Shown: positions 16,890 through 25,420 of the stretch, one piece after another | How the letters are laid out: each line of letters opens with the position of its first letter | How positions within the stretch are numbered: position 1 is the stretch's first letter | Assembly: GCF_014654675.1 (NCBI RefSeq) | Contig: NZ_BNBC01000004.1 | Location: 62,001-126,000 of the forward strand | Source: Streptomyces spiralis | Lineage (GTDB): Bacteria; Actinomycetota; Actinomycetes; Streptomycetales; Streptomycetaceae | Reading direction: 5' to 3' | Length of the DNA stretch: 64,000 nt | Program-made: the position numbers and the translations under genes | Notes under the pieces: model-generated | The model's input: only the letters and a program-made list of their open reading frames with translations | Databases searched by the model: none | Told to the model about the DNA's origin: nothing

Positions 16890-17393
16890 ATGACCGCCGC
16901 GCCCACCACCGCCGACAGCACCGCGTTCGCCGCCCACCCGGTGCTGCGGGTCCCGCCCGCGCCGCCGGCCGAGGCCGCCGCCTACTTCCGGGCGAGCCTC
17001 GCTTTCCACGCCGACGTGTCCGACGTGGCCGCCGCGCTCGCGGCCGGCGGCGACCCCGGCTTCGTCCTGCTCGACTCCCGCTCCACCGAGGCCTGGGACC
17101 AGGGACACATCCCCGGCGCGGTGCATCTGCCGACCGCTCTGATCCCCGAGCAGGCGGAGGCATTGCTCGACAGGTCCGTCCCGGTGGTCACCTACTGCTG
17201 GGGCCCGGGCTGCAACGGCGGCACCCGTGCCGCCCTGGCCCTCGCCGAACTCGGCTACCACGTCAAGGAGATGCTCGGCGGCTTCGAGTACTGGGTGCGC
17301 GAGGGCTTCGCCTACGAGACATGGCAGGGCGGCGACCGCCGGGCCGCCGACCCGCTGACCGCGCCGGTGGAGGGAGAGGACTGCGGCTGCTGA
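16890..17393 (+). CDS. Rhodanese-domain protein
   Basis: 167 residues with one rhodanese domain at about 45-145. FVLLDSRSTEAWDQGHIPGA is the standard entry and VVTYCWGPGCNGGTRAA holds the active loop; of its two Cys, the one in CNGGTR is placed like the sulfur-carrying residue. The protein ends in GEDCGC, adding two Cys. GGAAGGG precedes the ATG. It probably carries persulfide sulfur or handles cyanide or thiosulfate; the substrate is unknown. The divergent Lrp-type gene probably regulates it. Confidence 0.85.
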   Translation: MTAAPTTADSTAFAAHPVLRVPPAPPAEAAAYFRASLAFHADVSDVAAALAAGGDPGFVLLDSRSTEAWDQGHIPGAVHLPTALIPEQAEALLDRSVPVVTYCWGPGCNGGTRAALALAELGYHVKEMLGGFEYWVREGFAYETWQGGDRRAADPLTAPVEGEDCGC

Positions 17394-17567
17394 CGCACCG
17401 CGGACGGGGACGGGGGCGGGCGACCGAGTCGTGTCGGCCGCTCCCGTTCGGGGCGGGCGGTCGAGCTCGGGCCGCGCGCCGCGGGTCGGGGCGGGCGCCG
17501 CGGGTCGGAGGGTGGCCGCTCCTGGTCGGGGCGGGCGACCGGGGGCCGGTCACCCGCCCAGGCCGGT

Positions 17568-19259
17568 TCACAGCTGCGAGAGTTCGTCCACCAGGTCGTC
17601 CAGGCCCAGCGACCCCTGGGACAGGGCCGCCATGTGCCAGGCCTTCGCGTCGAACGCGTCGCCGTGCCGCTTCCTGGCGTTCTCGCGGCCGAGCAGCCAG
17701 GCCCGCTCGCCCAGCTTGTAGCCGATCGCCTGGCCGGGCATCGACAGATAGCGGATCAGCTCGCTCGCCACGAAGTCCCGCGGACGGCTGCTGTGCGCGC
17801 CGAAGAACTCCTCCGCCAGCTCCGGCGTCCAGCGCTCACCGGGGTGGAAGGGCGAGTCCGCCGGGATGTCCAGCTCCAGGTGCATGCCGATGTCGATGAT
17901 GACGCGGACCGCCCGCATCATCTGCGCGTCCAGGTAGCCCAGCCGCCGCTCGGGGTCGGTGAGGAAGCCGAGTTCGTCCATCAGGCGTTCCGCGTACAGG
18001 GCCCAGCCCTCGGCGTTGGCGCTGACGATGCCCACGGTCGCCTGGTAGCGCGAGAGGTTCTCGGCGACGTGCGCCCACTGGGCGAGTTGCAGGTGGTGGC
18101 CGGGGACGCCCTCGTGGTACCAGGTCGAGACCAGGTCGTACGCCGGGAACCGGGTCTGTCCCATGGTCGGCAGCCAGGTGCGGCCCGGCCGCGAGAAGTC
18201 GGCGGACGGCGGCGTGTAGTAGGGGGCCGCGGCGCCGCCGGGCGGGGCGATGCGCGACTCCACCCGCCGCACCCGCTCGGCGAGTTCGAAGTGGGTGCCG
18301 TCGAGCGCGTCGATCGCCTCGTCCATCAGGCCCTGCAGCCAGGTGCGGACCTCGTCCACACCCTCGATGTGCGCGCCGTGGGTGTCGAGATGCGCGAGCG
18401 CCACCCACGGGGTCTCGGCGCCCGGCAGGACCTTCTCGGCCTCCTTCTTCATCTCGGCGAGCAGCCGGTGGAACTCCGACCAGCCGTACGCGTAGGCCTC
18501 GTCGAGGTCCAGGTCCGTGCCGTTGAAGTAGCGCGAGAAGCGGGCGTAGCGCTCGCGGCCGACCGTGTCCGGGGTGCCCTCGATCGTCGGCGCGTACACG
18601 TCGCGCATCCAGTCGCGCAGCTCGACGATGGCCGCGGTCGCCGCCCGGCCGGCCTCGTCGAGCTCGCCGCGCAGGGACTCGGGACCGGCGGCGGCGAAGT
18701 CCTGGAACCAGCCGCGGCCCTGACCGTTCGTGTCCGACCACTCGGTGAGCTGCTCGACGAAGGTCCGGGTCGGCCGCGGGCCCGCGTACAGCTTGCGCTC
18801 CAGGCCGAGGGCCAGGGACTCGCGGTAGCCGCGCAGCGCGGCCGGCACGGCGCGCAGCCGCTCGGCGACCGCCGCCCAGTCCTCGTCGGTCTCGGTGGGG
18901 GTGATCGTGAAGACTTCGCGTACCGAGTGCACGGGGCTGTGGATGTTGCTCACCGCGCGCAGACCCTCGTCGGCGTCGTGCACGGCGAGTTCCGCGGTGA
19001 GCCGCTCGCGCAGCAGGCGCGCGCACCGGCGCTCGATGTCACTGTCCGCGCCGGGCCGGCGCTCGGCCTCCTCCAGGCGGGCCAGCGTGGTGCGCGCCAG
19101 CTCCGCCAGCGCCTCCTGGCCCGCGGGCGAGGTGTCGGGCAGCCTGCCCGAACTCTCCTTCACGCCGAGGAAGGTGCCGGTGATCGGGTCGAGGGCGATG
19201 AGTTCGTCGACATAGGCGTCGGCGACCTGACGGGGAAGCGCGCTGTTGGTCTCTGACAT
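17568..19259 (-). CDS. DUF885 family metallopeptidase-like protein
   Basis: 563-residue protein of the DUF885 family, which is related to gluzincin carboxypeptidases. The putative metal site is YHEGVPGHHLQLAQ with H382-E383 and the second His at 388. The fold is all-alpha with long helices and no signal peptide, so it is cytoplasmic. ATG 19259 is preferred to ATG 19268 because GAGG is correctly spaced from it. The substrate is unknown. The preceding 174 bp hold only GC-rich repeats of a GTCGGGGCGGGCG type. Confidence 0.85.
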   Translation of the reverse strand: MSETNSALPRQVADAYVDELIALDPITGTFLGVKESSGRLPDTSPAGQEALAELARTTLARLEEAERRPGADSDIERRCARLLRERLTAELAVHDADEGLRAVSNIHSPVHSVREVFTITPTETDEDWAAVAERLRAVPAALRGYRESLALGLERKLYAGPRPTRTFVEQLTEWSDTNGQGRGWFQDFAAAGPESLRGELDEAGRAATAAIVELRDWMRDVYAPTIEGTPDTVGRERYARFSRYFNGTDLDLDEAYAYGWSEFHRLLAEMKKEAEKVLPGAETPWVALAHLDTHGAHIEGVDEVRTWLQGLMDEAIDALDGTHFELAERVRRVESRIAPPGGAAAPYYTPPSADFSRPGRTWLPTMGQTRFPAYDLVSTWYHEGVPGHHLQLAQWAHVAENLSRYQATVGIVSANAEGWALYAERLMDELGFLTDPERRLGYLDAQMMRAVRVIIDIGMHLELDIPADSPFHPGERWTPELAEEFFGAHSSRPRDFVASELIRYLSMPGQAIGYKLGERAWLLGRENARKRHGDAFDAKAWHMAALSQGSLGLDDLVDELSQL

Positions 19260-19292
19260 GGCGACCATCCTCGTACGAGGAGGTGTCCCGCG

Positions 19293-19802
19293 TCAGCCCG
19301 GTTTACCTGCCTCTGGTGTCGTCGTTTCCGCGCCCGGCGGCAGCAGGGGGCCGCAGTCCCACTGCTGGAAGATCAGCCGGGTCTCCACCCGGGCCACCTC
19401 CCGCCGTGCCGTGAACTCGTCCAGCACCAGTCGCTGCAGATCCGCCATGTCCGCGACCGCGACATGGACGAGGTAGTCGTCCGGGCCGGTCAGATGGAAC
19501 ACGGACAGCGACTCCGGCAGGGCCCGGATCCGCTCCACGAACGGGCCCACCAGTTCCCGCCGGTGCGGTCTGACCTGCACCGACAGCAGTGCCTGAAGGC
19601 CCCGGCCCAGCTTGGCGGGGTCGAGCCGGAGGCGATGGCCGAGGATGACGCCCGAGCGGCGCAGCCGGGTCACCCGGTCCAGACAGGTCGACGGCGCCAC
19701 CCCGACCTGTGCGGCGAGGTCCCGGTAGGTGGTCCGGGCGTCGTTCTGCAGCAGCCGCAGCAGATGGAGGTCCACCGCGTCCAGTTCGACGGATTCGGCC
19801 AT
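19293..19802 (-). CDS. Lrp/AsnC-family regulator
   Basis: 169 residues. The HTH is at about 8-55 (LLRLLQNDARTTYRDLAAQV) and the effector domain follows (FHLTGPDDYLVHVAVADMAD). The protein ends with a Pro/Gly-rich tail. It is divergent from a Cys/Met PLP lyase gene across a 59-bp gap, the same arrangement as MdeR-MdeA, so autorepression and control of the lyase are likely. Confidence 0.9.
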   Translation of the reverse strand: MAESVELDAVDLHLLRLLQNDARTTYRDLAAQVGVAPSTCLDRVTRLRRSGVILGHRLRLDPAKLGRGLQALLSVQVRPHRRELVGPFVERIRALPESLSVFHLTGPDDYLVHVAVADMADLQRLVLDEFTARREVARVETRLIFQQWDCGPLLPPGAETTTPEAGKPG

Positions 19803-19808
19803 GCGCCG

Positions 19809-19814
19809 AACGTA
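19809..19814 (-). promoter_or_regulatory. Candidate -10 hexamer TACGTT for leaderless Lrp transcript
   Basis: On the minus strand TACGTT ends 6 nt before the ATG at 19802 with no ribosome binding site. Confidence 0.4.
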
Positions 19815-19861
19815 GCACGGAGTTTCCGGCCGGGTCCTCGATCGTTGTTCACCCTTCGGTC

Positions 19862-21085
19862 ATGGACACGCCCTTCGACTCCGCGCGCACCACCGCGTAC
19901 GACGACGTACGCACCACCGCACCCAGAGCACTGGCCACCGAGGCCGTGCACGCCGGCCGGGACGACCTCGCCCGCCAGGGACTGCACGCCCCGCCGATCG
20001 ACCTGTCCACCACCTACCCCTCCTACGACAGCCGGGCCGAGGCCGCCCGCATCGACGCCTTCGCCGGCGACGGCGCCGAACTCGACGGCCCGCCCGTCTA
20101 CGGGCGGCTCGGCAACCCGACCGTCGCCCGCTTCGAGACCGCGCTGGCCCGGCTCGAGGGCACCGAGGCGGCGGTCGCGTTCGCCAGCGGCATGGCCGCG
20201 CTCAGCGCCGTCCTCCTCGTCCGGTCGGCCATGGGCCTGCGCCACGTCGTGGCCGTACGGCCCCTGTACGGCTGCAGCGACCACCTGCTCACCGCCGGGC
20301 TGCTGGGCACCGAGGTGACCTGGACCGACCCGGCGGGCATCGCCGACGCGCTGCGCCCGGACACCGGGCTGGTGATGGTGGAGTCCCCGGCCAACCCGAC
20401 GCTGGCCGAGGTGGATCTGCGGGCCGTCGCCCACGCCTGCGGCTCGGTGCCGCTGCTGGCCGACAACACCTTCGCCACGCCGGTGCTCCAGCGCCCGGCC
20501 GAGCAGGGTGCCCGGCTGGTGCTGCACAGCGCCACCAAGTACCTGGGCGGACACGGGGACGTCATGGCCGGTGTGGTGGCGTGCGACGAGGAACTCGCCG
20601 GACGGCTGCGGCAGGTGCGCTTCGCCACCGGCGGTGTCCTGCACCCGCTCGCCGGGTATCTGCTGCTGCGCGGCCTGTCCACGCTGCCGGTGCGGGTACG
20701 GGCCGCCTCCGCGACCGCCGCGGACCTGGCGGCCCGGCTGGCCGCCGACCCGCGCGTGGCCCGTGTGCACTATCCGCGCATCGGCGGCGCGATGGTCGCC
20801 TTCGAGGTGCACGGCGACCCGCACGCGGTCATCGGAGGCGTGCGTCTGATCACCCCCGCCGTCAGCCTCGGCAGCGTCGACACGCTGATCCAGCACCCGG
20901 CCTCCATCAGCCACCGCATCGTGGACGCCGAGGACCGGCGCGGCGCCGGTGTCAGCGACCGGCTGCTGCGCATGTCGGTCGGCCTGGAGGACGTCGAGGA
21001 CCTGTGGGCCGACCTGGACGCGGCCCTGGGGGAGCCGCGGCCGGAGTCGCCCGAGGTGAAGAGGCTGCACGAGGCGATGAGCTGA
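19862..21085 (+). CDS. Cys/Met-metabolism PLP enzyme (gamma-lyase type)
   Basis: 407-residue member of the cystathionine gamma-synthase/lyase and methionine gamma-lyase family. The PLP lysine is K226 in SATKYLGGHGD; the cofactor loop FASGMAALSAV and the PVYGRLGNPT motif are intact. The loop before GGAMVAFEV is about 15-20 residues shorter than in typical members. It probably cleaves methionine, homocysteine or cystathionine; the sequence does not settle which. The divergent Lrp gene probably controls it. A strong hairpin follows. Confidence 0.88.
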   Translation: MDTPFDSARTTAYDDVRTTAPRALATEAVHAGRDDLARQGLHAPPIDLSTTYPSYDSRAEAARIDAFAGDGAELDGPPVYGRLGNPTVARFETALARLEGTEAAVAFASGMAALSAVLLVRSAMGLRHVVAVRPLYGCSDHLLTAGLLGTEVTWTDPAGIADALRPDTGLVMVESPANPTLAEVDLRAVAHACGSVPLLADNTFATPVLQRPAEQGARLVLHSATKYLGGHGDVMAGVVACDEELAGRLRQVRFATGGVLHPLAGYLLLRGLSTLPVRVRAASATAADLAARLAADPRVARVHYPRIGGAMVAFEVHGDPHAVIGGVRLITPAVSLGSVDTLIQHPASISHRIVDAEDRRGAGVSDRLLRMSVGLEDVEDLWADLDAALGEPRPESPEVKRLHEAMS

Positions 21086-21096
21086 CCGCACAGCGG

Positions 21097-21139
21097 CGCG
21101 CGGCCCGGCCGGGACCAAGGGTGCCGGCCGGGCCGCGCG
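21097..21139. terminator. Strong hairpin between convergent genes
   Basis: CGCGCGGCCCGGCCGG (21097-21112) and CCGGCCGGGCCGCGCG (21124-21139) form a perfect 16-bp stem with an 11-nt loop, in the gap between the gamma-lyase and the converging ACT-GNAT gene. Confidence 0.8.
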
Positions 21140-21156
21140 GGGTCGGTCGCTCGAGG

Positions 21157-22608
21157 TCAGTCGCGCAGGGCGGAGCCGTCGAACTCCTCCCGCCGGCCGG
21201 CGTACGGCAGCCGGCAGGACGCCGGGGCGGTGTCGAGGCGGGCGGTGATCACCAGGGTGCGCTCCTCGATCTGGTAGTCCAGCGGCAGGCCCAGGCCGCG
21301 CATGGCGGCGACCATCCCGGTGTTCGACGCCTGCGTCACGGCGTACACGCTCGCGCAGCCCGCCTCCACGGCCATGCCCACCAGCCGGCCCAGCAGCTCG
21401 GCGCCGATGCCGCGCCGCTGCCAGTCGTCCTCGACCAGGAGTGCGACCTCGGTCTCGTCGCCGTCCCACAGCAGATGGCCGAGGCCGATGATCCGCCCCG
21501 ACGCGGTCTGCGCGGCGAGCGTGCGCCCGAAGCGCGGGCTGAGCAGGTGGTTCAGATAGCGGTCGGCGTCACGGACCGGCCCGTGGTAGCGCAGGCCGAG
21601 CGTCCGCGCCGAGCATCGCTCGTGCATCTGCAGGGCGGCCCTGAGGTCGCTCCTGTCGGCCCGGCGCACGGTGATCGCTTCGCCCTCGGGCAGCGTCAGC
21701 ACGTCCTGGCTGCGCGGGATGCGCGGTCCGAGCCGGGTGTCCAGTTCCACCAGCGCGCGGGCCCGTGCGAACTCGGTCGGCGTGAAGGGCAGATACGGCC
21801 GCTCCACGGTGATCACTCCGCCTTCCGGCGCCCGCAGCCGCAGCACCGTGTCCTCCAGCACCCCCTCGGCCGGTACCTCCGCCGGACCCCGGCCGCCGCC
21901 CGCCGGCCGGGCCGGCAGCGAACGGATGGTGCACCGGCCCAGCAACTGCCGCAGGGCCAGCGGGAGTTCTGCCGCGTCCAGCGCGGTACGGGTGGCCAGG
22001 CCCAGGACCCGCGTCGGCGCGTCCACCAGGTCGTGCGCGTCGGCACGCTCGATCCAGGTGTCCGCGCCGCCCGCGGACGCGACCGCCCGGGTGATCTGCG
22101 ACGCCTCGGTCCGGCCCGGGGCGCGCAGCAAAAACTCGTCGACCGTGCCCTCGGCCAGCGGATGCGTCTGCAGGCTCAGGATGTCGACCTGCCGGGCGGC
22201 CAGTGCCGCGCAGAGAGCGGCCAGCGACCCCGGCTCGTCCCGCACCGTCGTCCGCATCCGCCACAGTGCGCTCACTGTCGGGACCTCGTCCCGCTCCACC
22301 GTGGAGGCGCCGGAGGGCCCGGCCTGCCGCCCTTCGGAGGCGGGCGGCCGGGCACCGGTATCCTCCTGCGGGGGCGCGTGCCCGTGGCGCCGTGCCCACC
22401 AGGTGTGGAACGTCGCCGTCGCGAGCAGAGCCAGCGCCGAGATCAGCAACAGGGCCGGCCCGTCGGGCCCGTGACCGATCAGGTTCGCCACGCCGTCCGC
22501 CACCGCGACGGCCGTGAACAGCGCGGCCAGTTCCACCACGTCCCGCCGCCAGTGGTGCACCGGGCGGCCATGCCTTCTCCGCGTCACATCAGACATGTCT
22601 CGAGTCAT
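21157..22608 (-). CDS. Membrane-anchored ACT-GNAT fusion protein
   Basis: 483 residues with an unusual order of domains. After a short basic start come two hydrophobic helices (about residues 22-70), then a Pro-rich linker, then an ACT domain (MRTTVRDEPGSLAALCAALA, about 115-185), an undefined middle region, and a C-terminal GNAT acetyltransferase (about 330-470) with the acetyl-CoA loop VEDDWQRRGIGAELLGRL. ACT domains bind amino acids, so an amino-acid-gated acetyltransferase is a reasonable guess. ATG 22608 and ATG 22596 are both possible; neither has a clear ribosome site. Confidence 0.8.
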   Translation of the reverse strand: MTRDMSDVTRRRHGRPVHHWRRDVVELAALFTAVAVADGVANLIGHGPDGPALLLISALALLATATFHTWWARRHGHAPPQEDTGARPPASEGRQAGPSGASTVERDEVPTVSALWRMRTTVRDEPGSLAALCAALAARQVDILSLQTHPLAEGTVDEFLLRAPGRTEASQITRAVASAGGADTWIERADAHDLVDAPTRVLGLATRTALDAAELPLALRQLLGRCTIRSLPARPAGGGRGPAEVPAEGVLEDTVLRLRAPEGGVITVERPYLPFTPTEFARARALVELDTRLGPRIPRSQDVLTLPEGEAITVRRADRSDLRAALQMHERCSARTLGLRYHGPVRDADRYLNHLLSPRFGRTLAAQTASGRIIGLGHLLWDGDETEVALLVEDDWQRRGIGAELLGRLVGMAVEAGCASVYAVTQASNTGMVAAMRGLGLPLDYQIEERTLVITARLDTAPASCRLPYAGRREEFDGSALRD

Positions 22609-22762
22609 GCAACCACTGTGGAGGACCGGTGTTGCGTGATCGCGAACGCTCCGTGTCGTCCGGGTAAAGCGATGATTCGCACCTTTTGTCGGTGATTCAA
22701 TCGGTGGGCTGTTCCTGCCGACCGCGGCCGGGTGAGGGGACCGATCGTCGGTGCACGTCATG

Positions 22763-25420
22763 TCATGCGGCAACCTCCACGGGCATCAGGGCGCCGCGCA
22801 GGCGGCGGGCCTCCCTGACCAGACGCGAGGCGCCGCGCCGGTCCGCCGTGCACGCCAGATGCGGCAGCTCGCCCCGTGCCCCCGACTGCTCGGCGCACTC
22901 GGCCGCGACCGCCAGCAGATCCCCCAGCCCGCGTATCGGGCCGGTGGGGCCGTCGGTCGCGAGATCGGCCAGCAGGACGGGCAGCGCGTGACTGAGCAGA
23001 CCCCAGATGGTGGCGTTCGCCCCGGTGGCCGCCGCCGTGCGCAGCGACTCCGCGAGCCGTGTCGGCTTCACGGCACCGCGCCGCACCAGCTGCCCGAGGT
23101 CCGCTCCGAGCCGGGAGGCGTCCAACTGCCCGCGCGCGGCCAGGACCGGCAGGGCGTCCACGGCGGCGAGCCGGTCCTCCGGGTGCCGGGCGCCGAGCCC
23201 GTACGCCACACCGAGGTGCGTCGCCTCGCCGGCCTCGCCGCCGGACTCGGCGAGCAGCGGCAGGACCGAGGCCGTGCCCCGGGTGTCGTCCACGGCCAGG
23301 CCGGACAGGTCCCGCAGCAGCCGCACGGCCAGAAGCTCGCGCCGCTCGGGAACCATGGCCGGCCACTGCGCCCGCAGGGCGTTGCTCCAGTGGTAGCAGT
23401 AGCGGCTCTCCCCGAAGGCGCTCACCGGCCTGCCCAGCGCCCGGAAGGAGGCCGGGAAGTCCTCCTGCAGCTCCAGGACTTCACCGGACTCCGCCAGGAT
23501 GCGCGGCCCCGACGTGCGGCGCCGGACCACCGGCGGCAGGGGCTTGCCGGCGGTGAGCCATCGGGCGAGCCGCGTCCCTTCCGCCGTGCCGAGAGCCGAG
23601 GCCCGCCGCGCCGCCGCCTCGGCCACCGACCGGTCCTCGCGCCGCACCCTCAGCAGCGCCTGCGCGAAGTCGGCCGCCCCCACCCGGGCGCCCATGCGCC
23701 GGTACGTGTCGAGGCGTGTCACCAGCTCGTCCGGCTCCAGCAGGCCCGTGCTCCAGGTGGGCGTCGAGAGCAGGAGCGGCAGCGGTTCGGTGCGGATCCG
23801 GTACGCCACCTCCCACACCCGGGCCTCGAAGGCGCGGGAGAGGGCGGCGTGCACGCAGTTGCGGGTCGGCGCGCCCTGCTGGAGTCCCGAGTGCAGAGTG
23901 TCGGTACGCGTCTTCTCGCACAGCGTCGCGAGGACGAGGTCCAGGGCGTCCGCCGCCTCGAGCATGCCGTGGCGCAGATCACCGTAGCGGCGGTCCGCTC
24001 CCAGGTACCGCGGGTCGGCCCACCAGCGCCGGGCGACCACGGGTTCCAGCGCCTCCAGCAGGTCCTCGCGGTTGCCGTACGCATGGCGGACCAGGCCGTC
24101 CAGGGCGCGCTCGAACCCGGTCACGCCGGCGTCGGCGGCCATCGCGGCTCCCACCTCCTCGGCGAGCTCGGTCACCGAGGACGGCGCGGGCGCGAGACGC
24201 GCCGGCCGCGGAACCGGCGGCAGGACCTCCTCGTACACCGTGGCCGTCGCGTCCACCGGCGCCGCGCCCAGGGTGGCCACGGCCCGGGCGCGCAGCGCGG
24301 GCCCAAGCCGCTCGGCCGCGAGAGCCAGTCCCGTTCGCACCTCGGCGGACCGGACCTTCTTCACATGGCGTTCCATCAGCTTCAGCGCCCGCTCCCGCAC
24401 GTCGGCGTCCTCGTGCTCGAAGGCCTGCGCGGCAGCGGGCAGCAGCTCGTCCGCCGCGGCGGGGTCCCGGGCGAGCACCTTGCCCAGCAGCACCAGCTGC
24501 GCGCGCACCAGCTTGCGCTCCGTGCGGAACAGCACCGCCTCGGACACCTCGGCCAGTTGACGGTACGTCAGCTCGCTGTCCAGGGCCAGGGAGCCCAGCA
24601 CCGACTGGGCGTGCGAGGCCACCACCGAGGCCGCGTCCGAGGCGAGCGCCGACCAGTCGGCGACCCGCTCCCGTTGCTCCTCGCGCGTGAGCGCCAGGGA
24701 CCGCAGCACCCGCAGGAACGCGCGCTGATCGGCGGTCGTGCCGCCCCGCAGCAGACGGGCCACGCACGCGTCGACCGTCGCCGCGCGATCGAGGGCGCCC
24801 TCGACGGTGAGCCGGGCGAGCGCGTCGGACCAGCTGTTCGGGCCGTCGCCCGCGCCCCACTCCAGCGCGTTGCCGATGTCGTGGGTCTCGAAGAGAGCCG
24901 CCACCAGGTCCGTCAGATACGCGTCCCCGCGCAGCCGGTCCAGGATCGTGTCGCCGCGCGGCCATGTGCCGCCCATGTGCTGGACCCAGCCCCGCACATA
25001 GGCGTCGGTCGTCGGCACCGGGCAGCCGGACAGCCGCACCAGACCGGCCATCAGCTCGTACGGCACCCAGGCCGAGGCGGGGCGGTCGGCGATGCGGTGC
25101 GCCACGTCGGCGAGCCACTCGGCGTCACGGTCACCGAGAACGTGCAGCAGGACCGCCGGGGAGAGTCCCGACCACCGCATGTCGGCCGCCGTGATCCAGC
25201 TCGCCGCGGCGGCCGCGCCCGTCTGGCAGGCCGCGCCGGCCGCGTGCAGCGCGGGGTAGGCGCGACGGGACGCCGCGTCCCAGCGCGCCGACCGAAGCTC
25301 CTTGCGCAGCGCCTTCAGTCCGGGCGACTGCGCCCTGCGCTCGGCGTCGGTCATCCCGTCGAGGAGCCCCACCACCTCGGCCGTCCGCCCGGCCCGTACC
25401 GCCTCGATCAGCTCACTCAT
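22763..25420 (-). CDS. Large helical-repeat protein partner of SWIM protein (DUF6493-like)
   Basis: 885 residues, wholly alpha-helical in appearance and rich in Leu/Ala/Arg, with HEAT-like segments (EHEDADVRERALKLMERHVK). There is no signal peptide, membrane helix or catalytic motif that I recognise. It matches my memory of the DUF6493 family that follows SWIM-protein genes in actinobacteria. Its ATG overlaps the stop of the upstream SWIM gene (ATGA), so the two are made together. Related SWIM operons usually also encode a MoxR ATPase and a VWA protein, absent here. Confidence 0.75.
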   Translation of the reverse strand: MSELIEAVRAGRTAEVVGLLDGMTDAERRAQSPGLKALRKELRSARWDAASRRAYPALHAAGAACQTGAAAAASWITAADMRWSGLSPAVLLHVLGDRDAEWLADVAHRIADRPASAWVPYELMAGLVRLSGCPVPTTDAYVRGWVQHMGGTWPRGDTILDRLRGDAYLTDLVAALFETHDIGNALEWGAGDGPNSWSDALARLTVEGALDRAATVDACVARLLRGGTTADQRAFLRVLRSLALTREEQRERVADWSALASDAASVVASHAQSVLGSLALDSELTYRQLAEVSEAVLFRTERKLVRAQLVLLGKVLARDPAAADELLPAAAQAFEHEDADVRERALKLMERHVKKVRSAEVRTGLALAAERLGPALRARAVATLGAAPVDATATVYEEVLPPVPRPARLAPAPSSVTELAEEVGAAMAADAGVTGFERALDGLVRHAYGNREDLLEALEPVVARRWWADPRYLGADRRYGDLRHGMLEAADALDLVLATLCEKTRTDTLHSGLQQGAPTRNCVHAALSRAFEARVWEVAYRIRTEPLPLLLSTPTWSTGLLEPDELVTRLDTYRRMGARVGAADFAQALLRVRREDRSVAEAAARRASALGTAEGTRLARWLTAGKPLPPVVRRRTSGPRILAESGEVLELQEDFPASFRALGRPVSAFGESRYCYHWSNALRAQWPAMVPERRELLAVRLLRDLSGLAVDDTRGTASVLPLLAESGGEAGEATHLGVAYGLGARHPEDRLAAVDALPVLAARGQLDASRLGADLGQLVRRGAVKPTRLAESLRTAAATGANATIWGLLSHALPVLLADLATDGPTGPIRGLGDLLAVAAECAEQSGARGELPHLACTADRRGASRLVREARRLRGALMPVEVAA

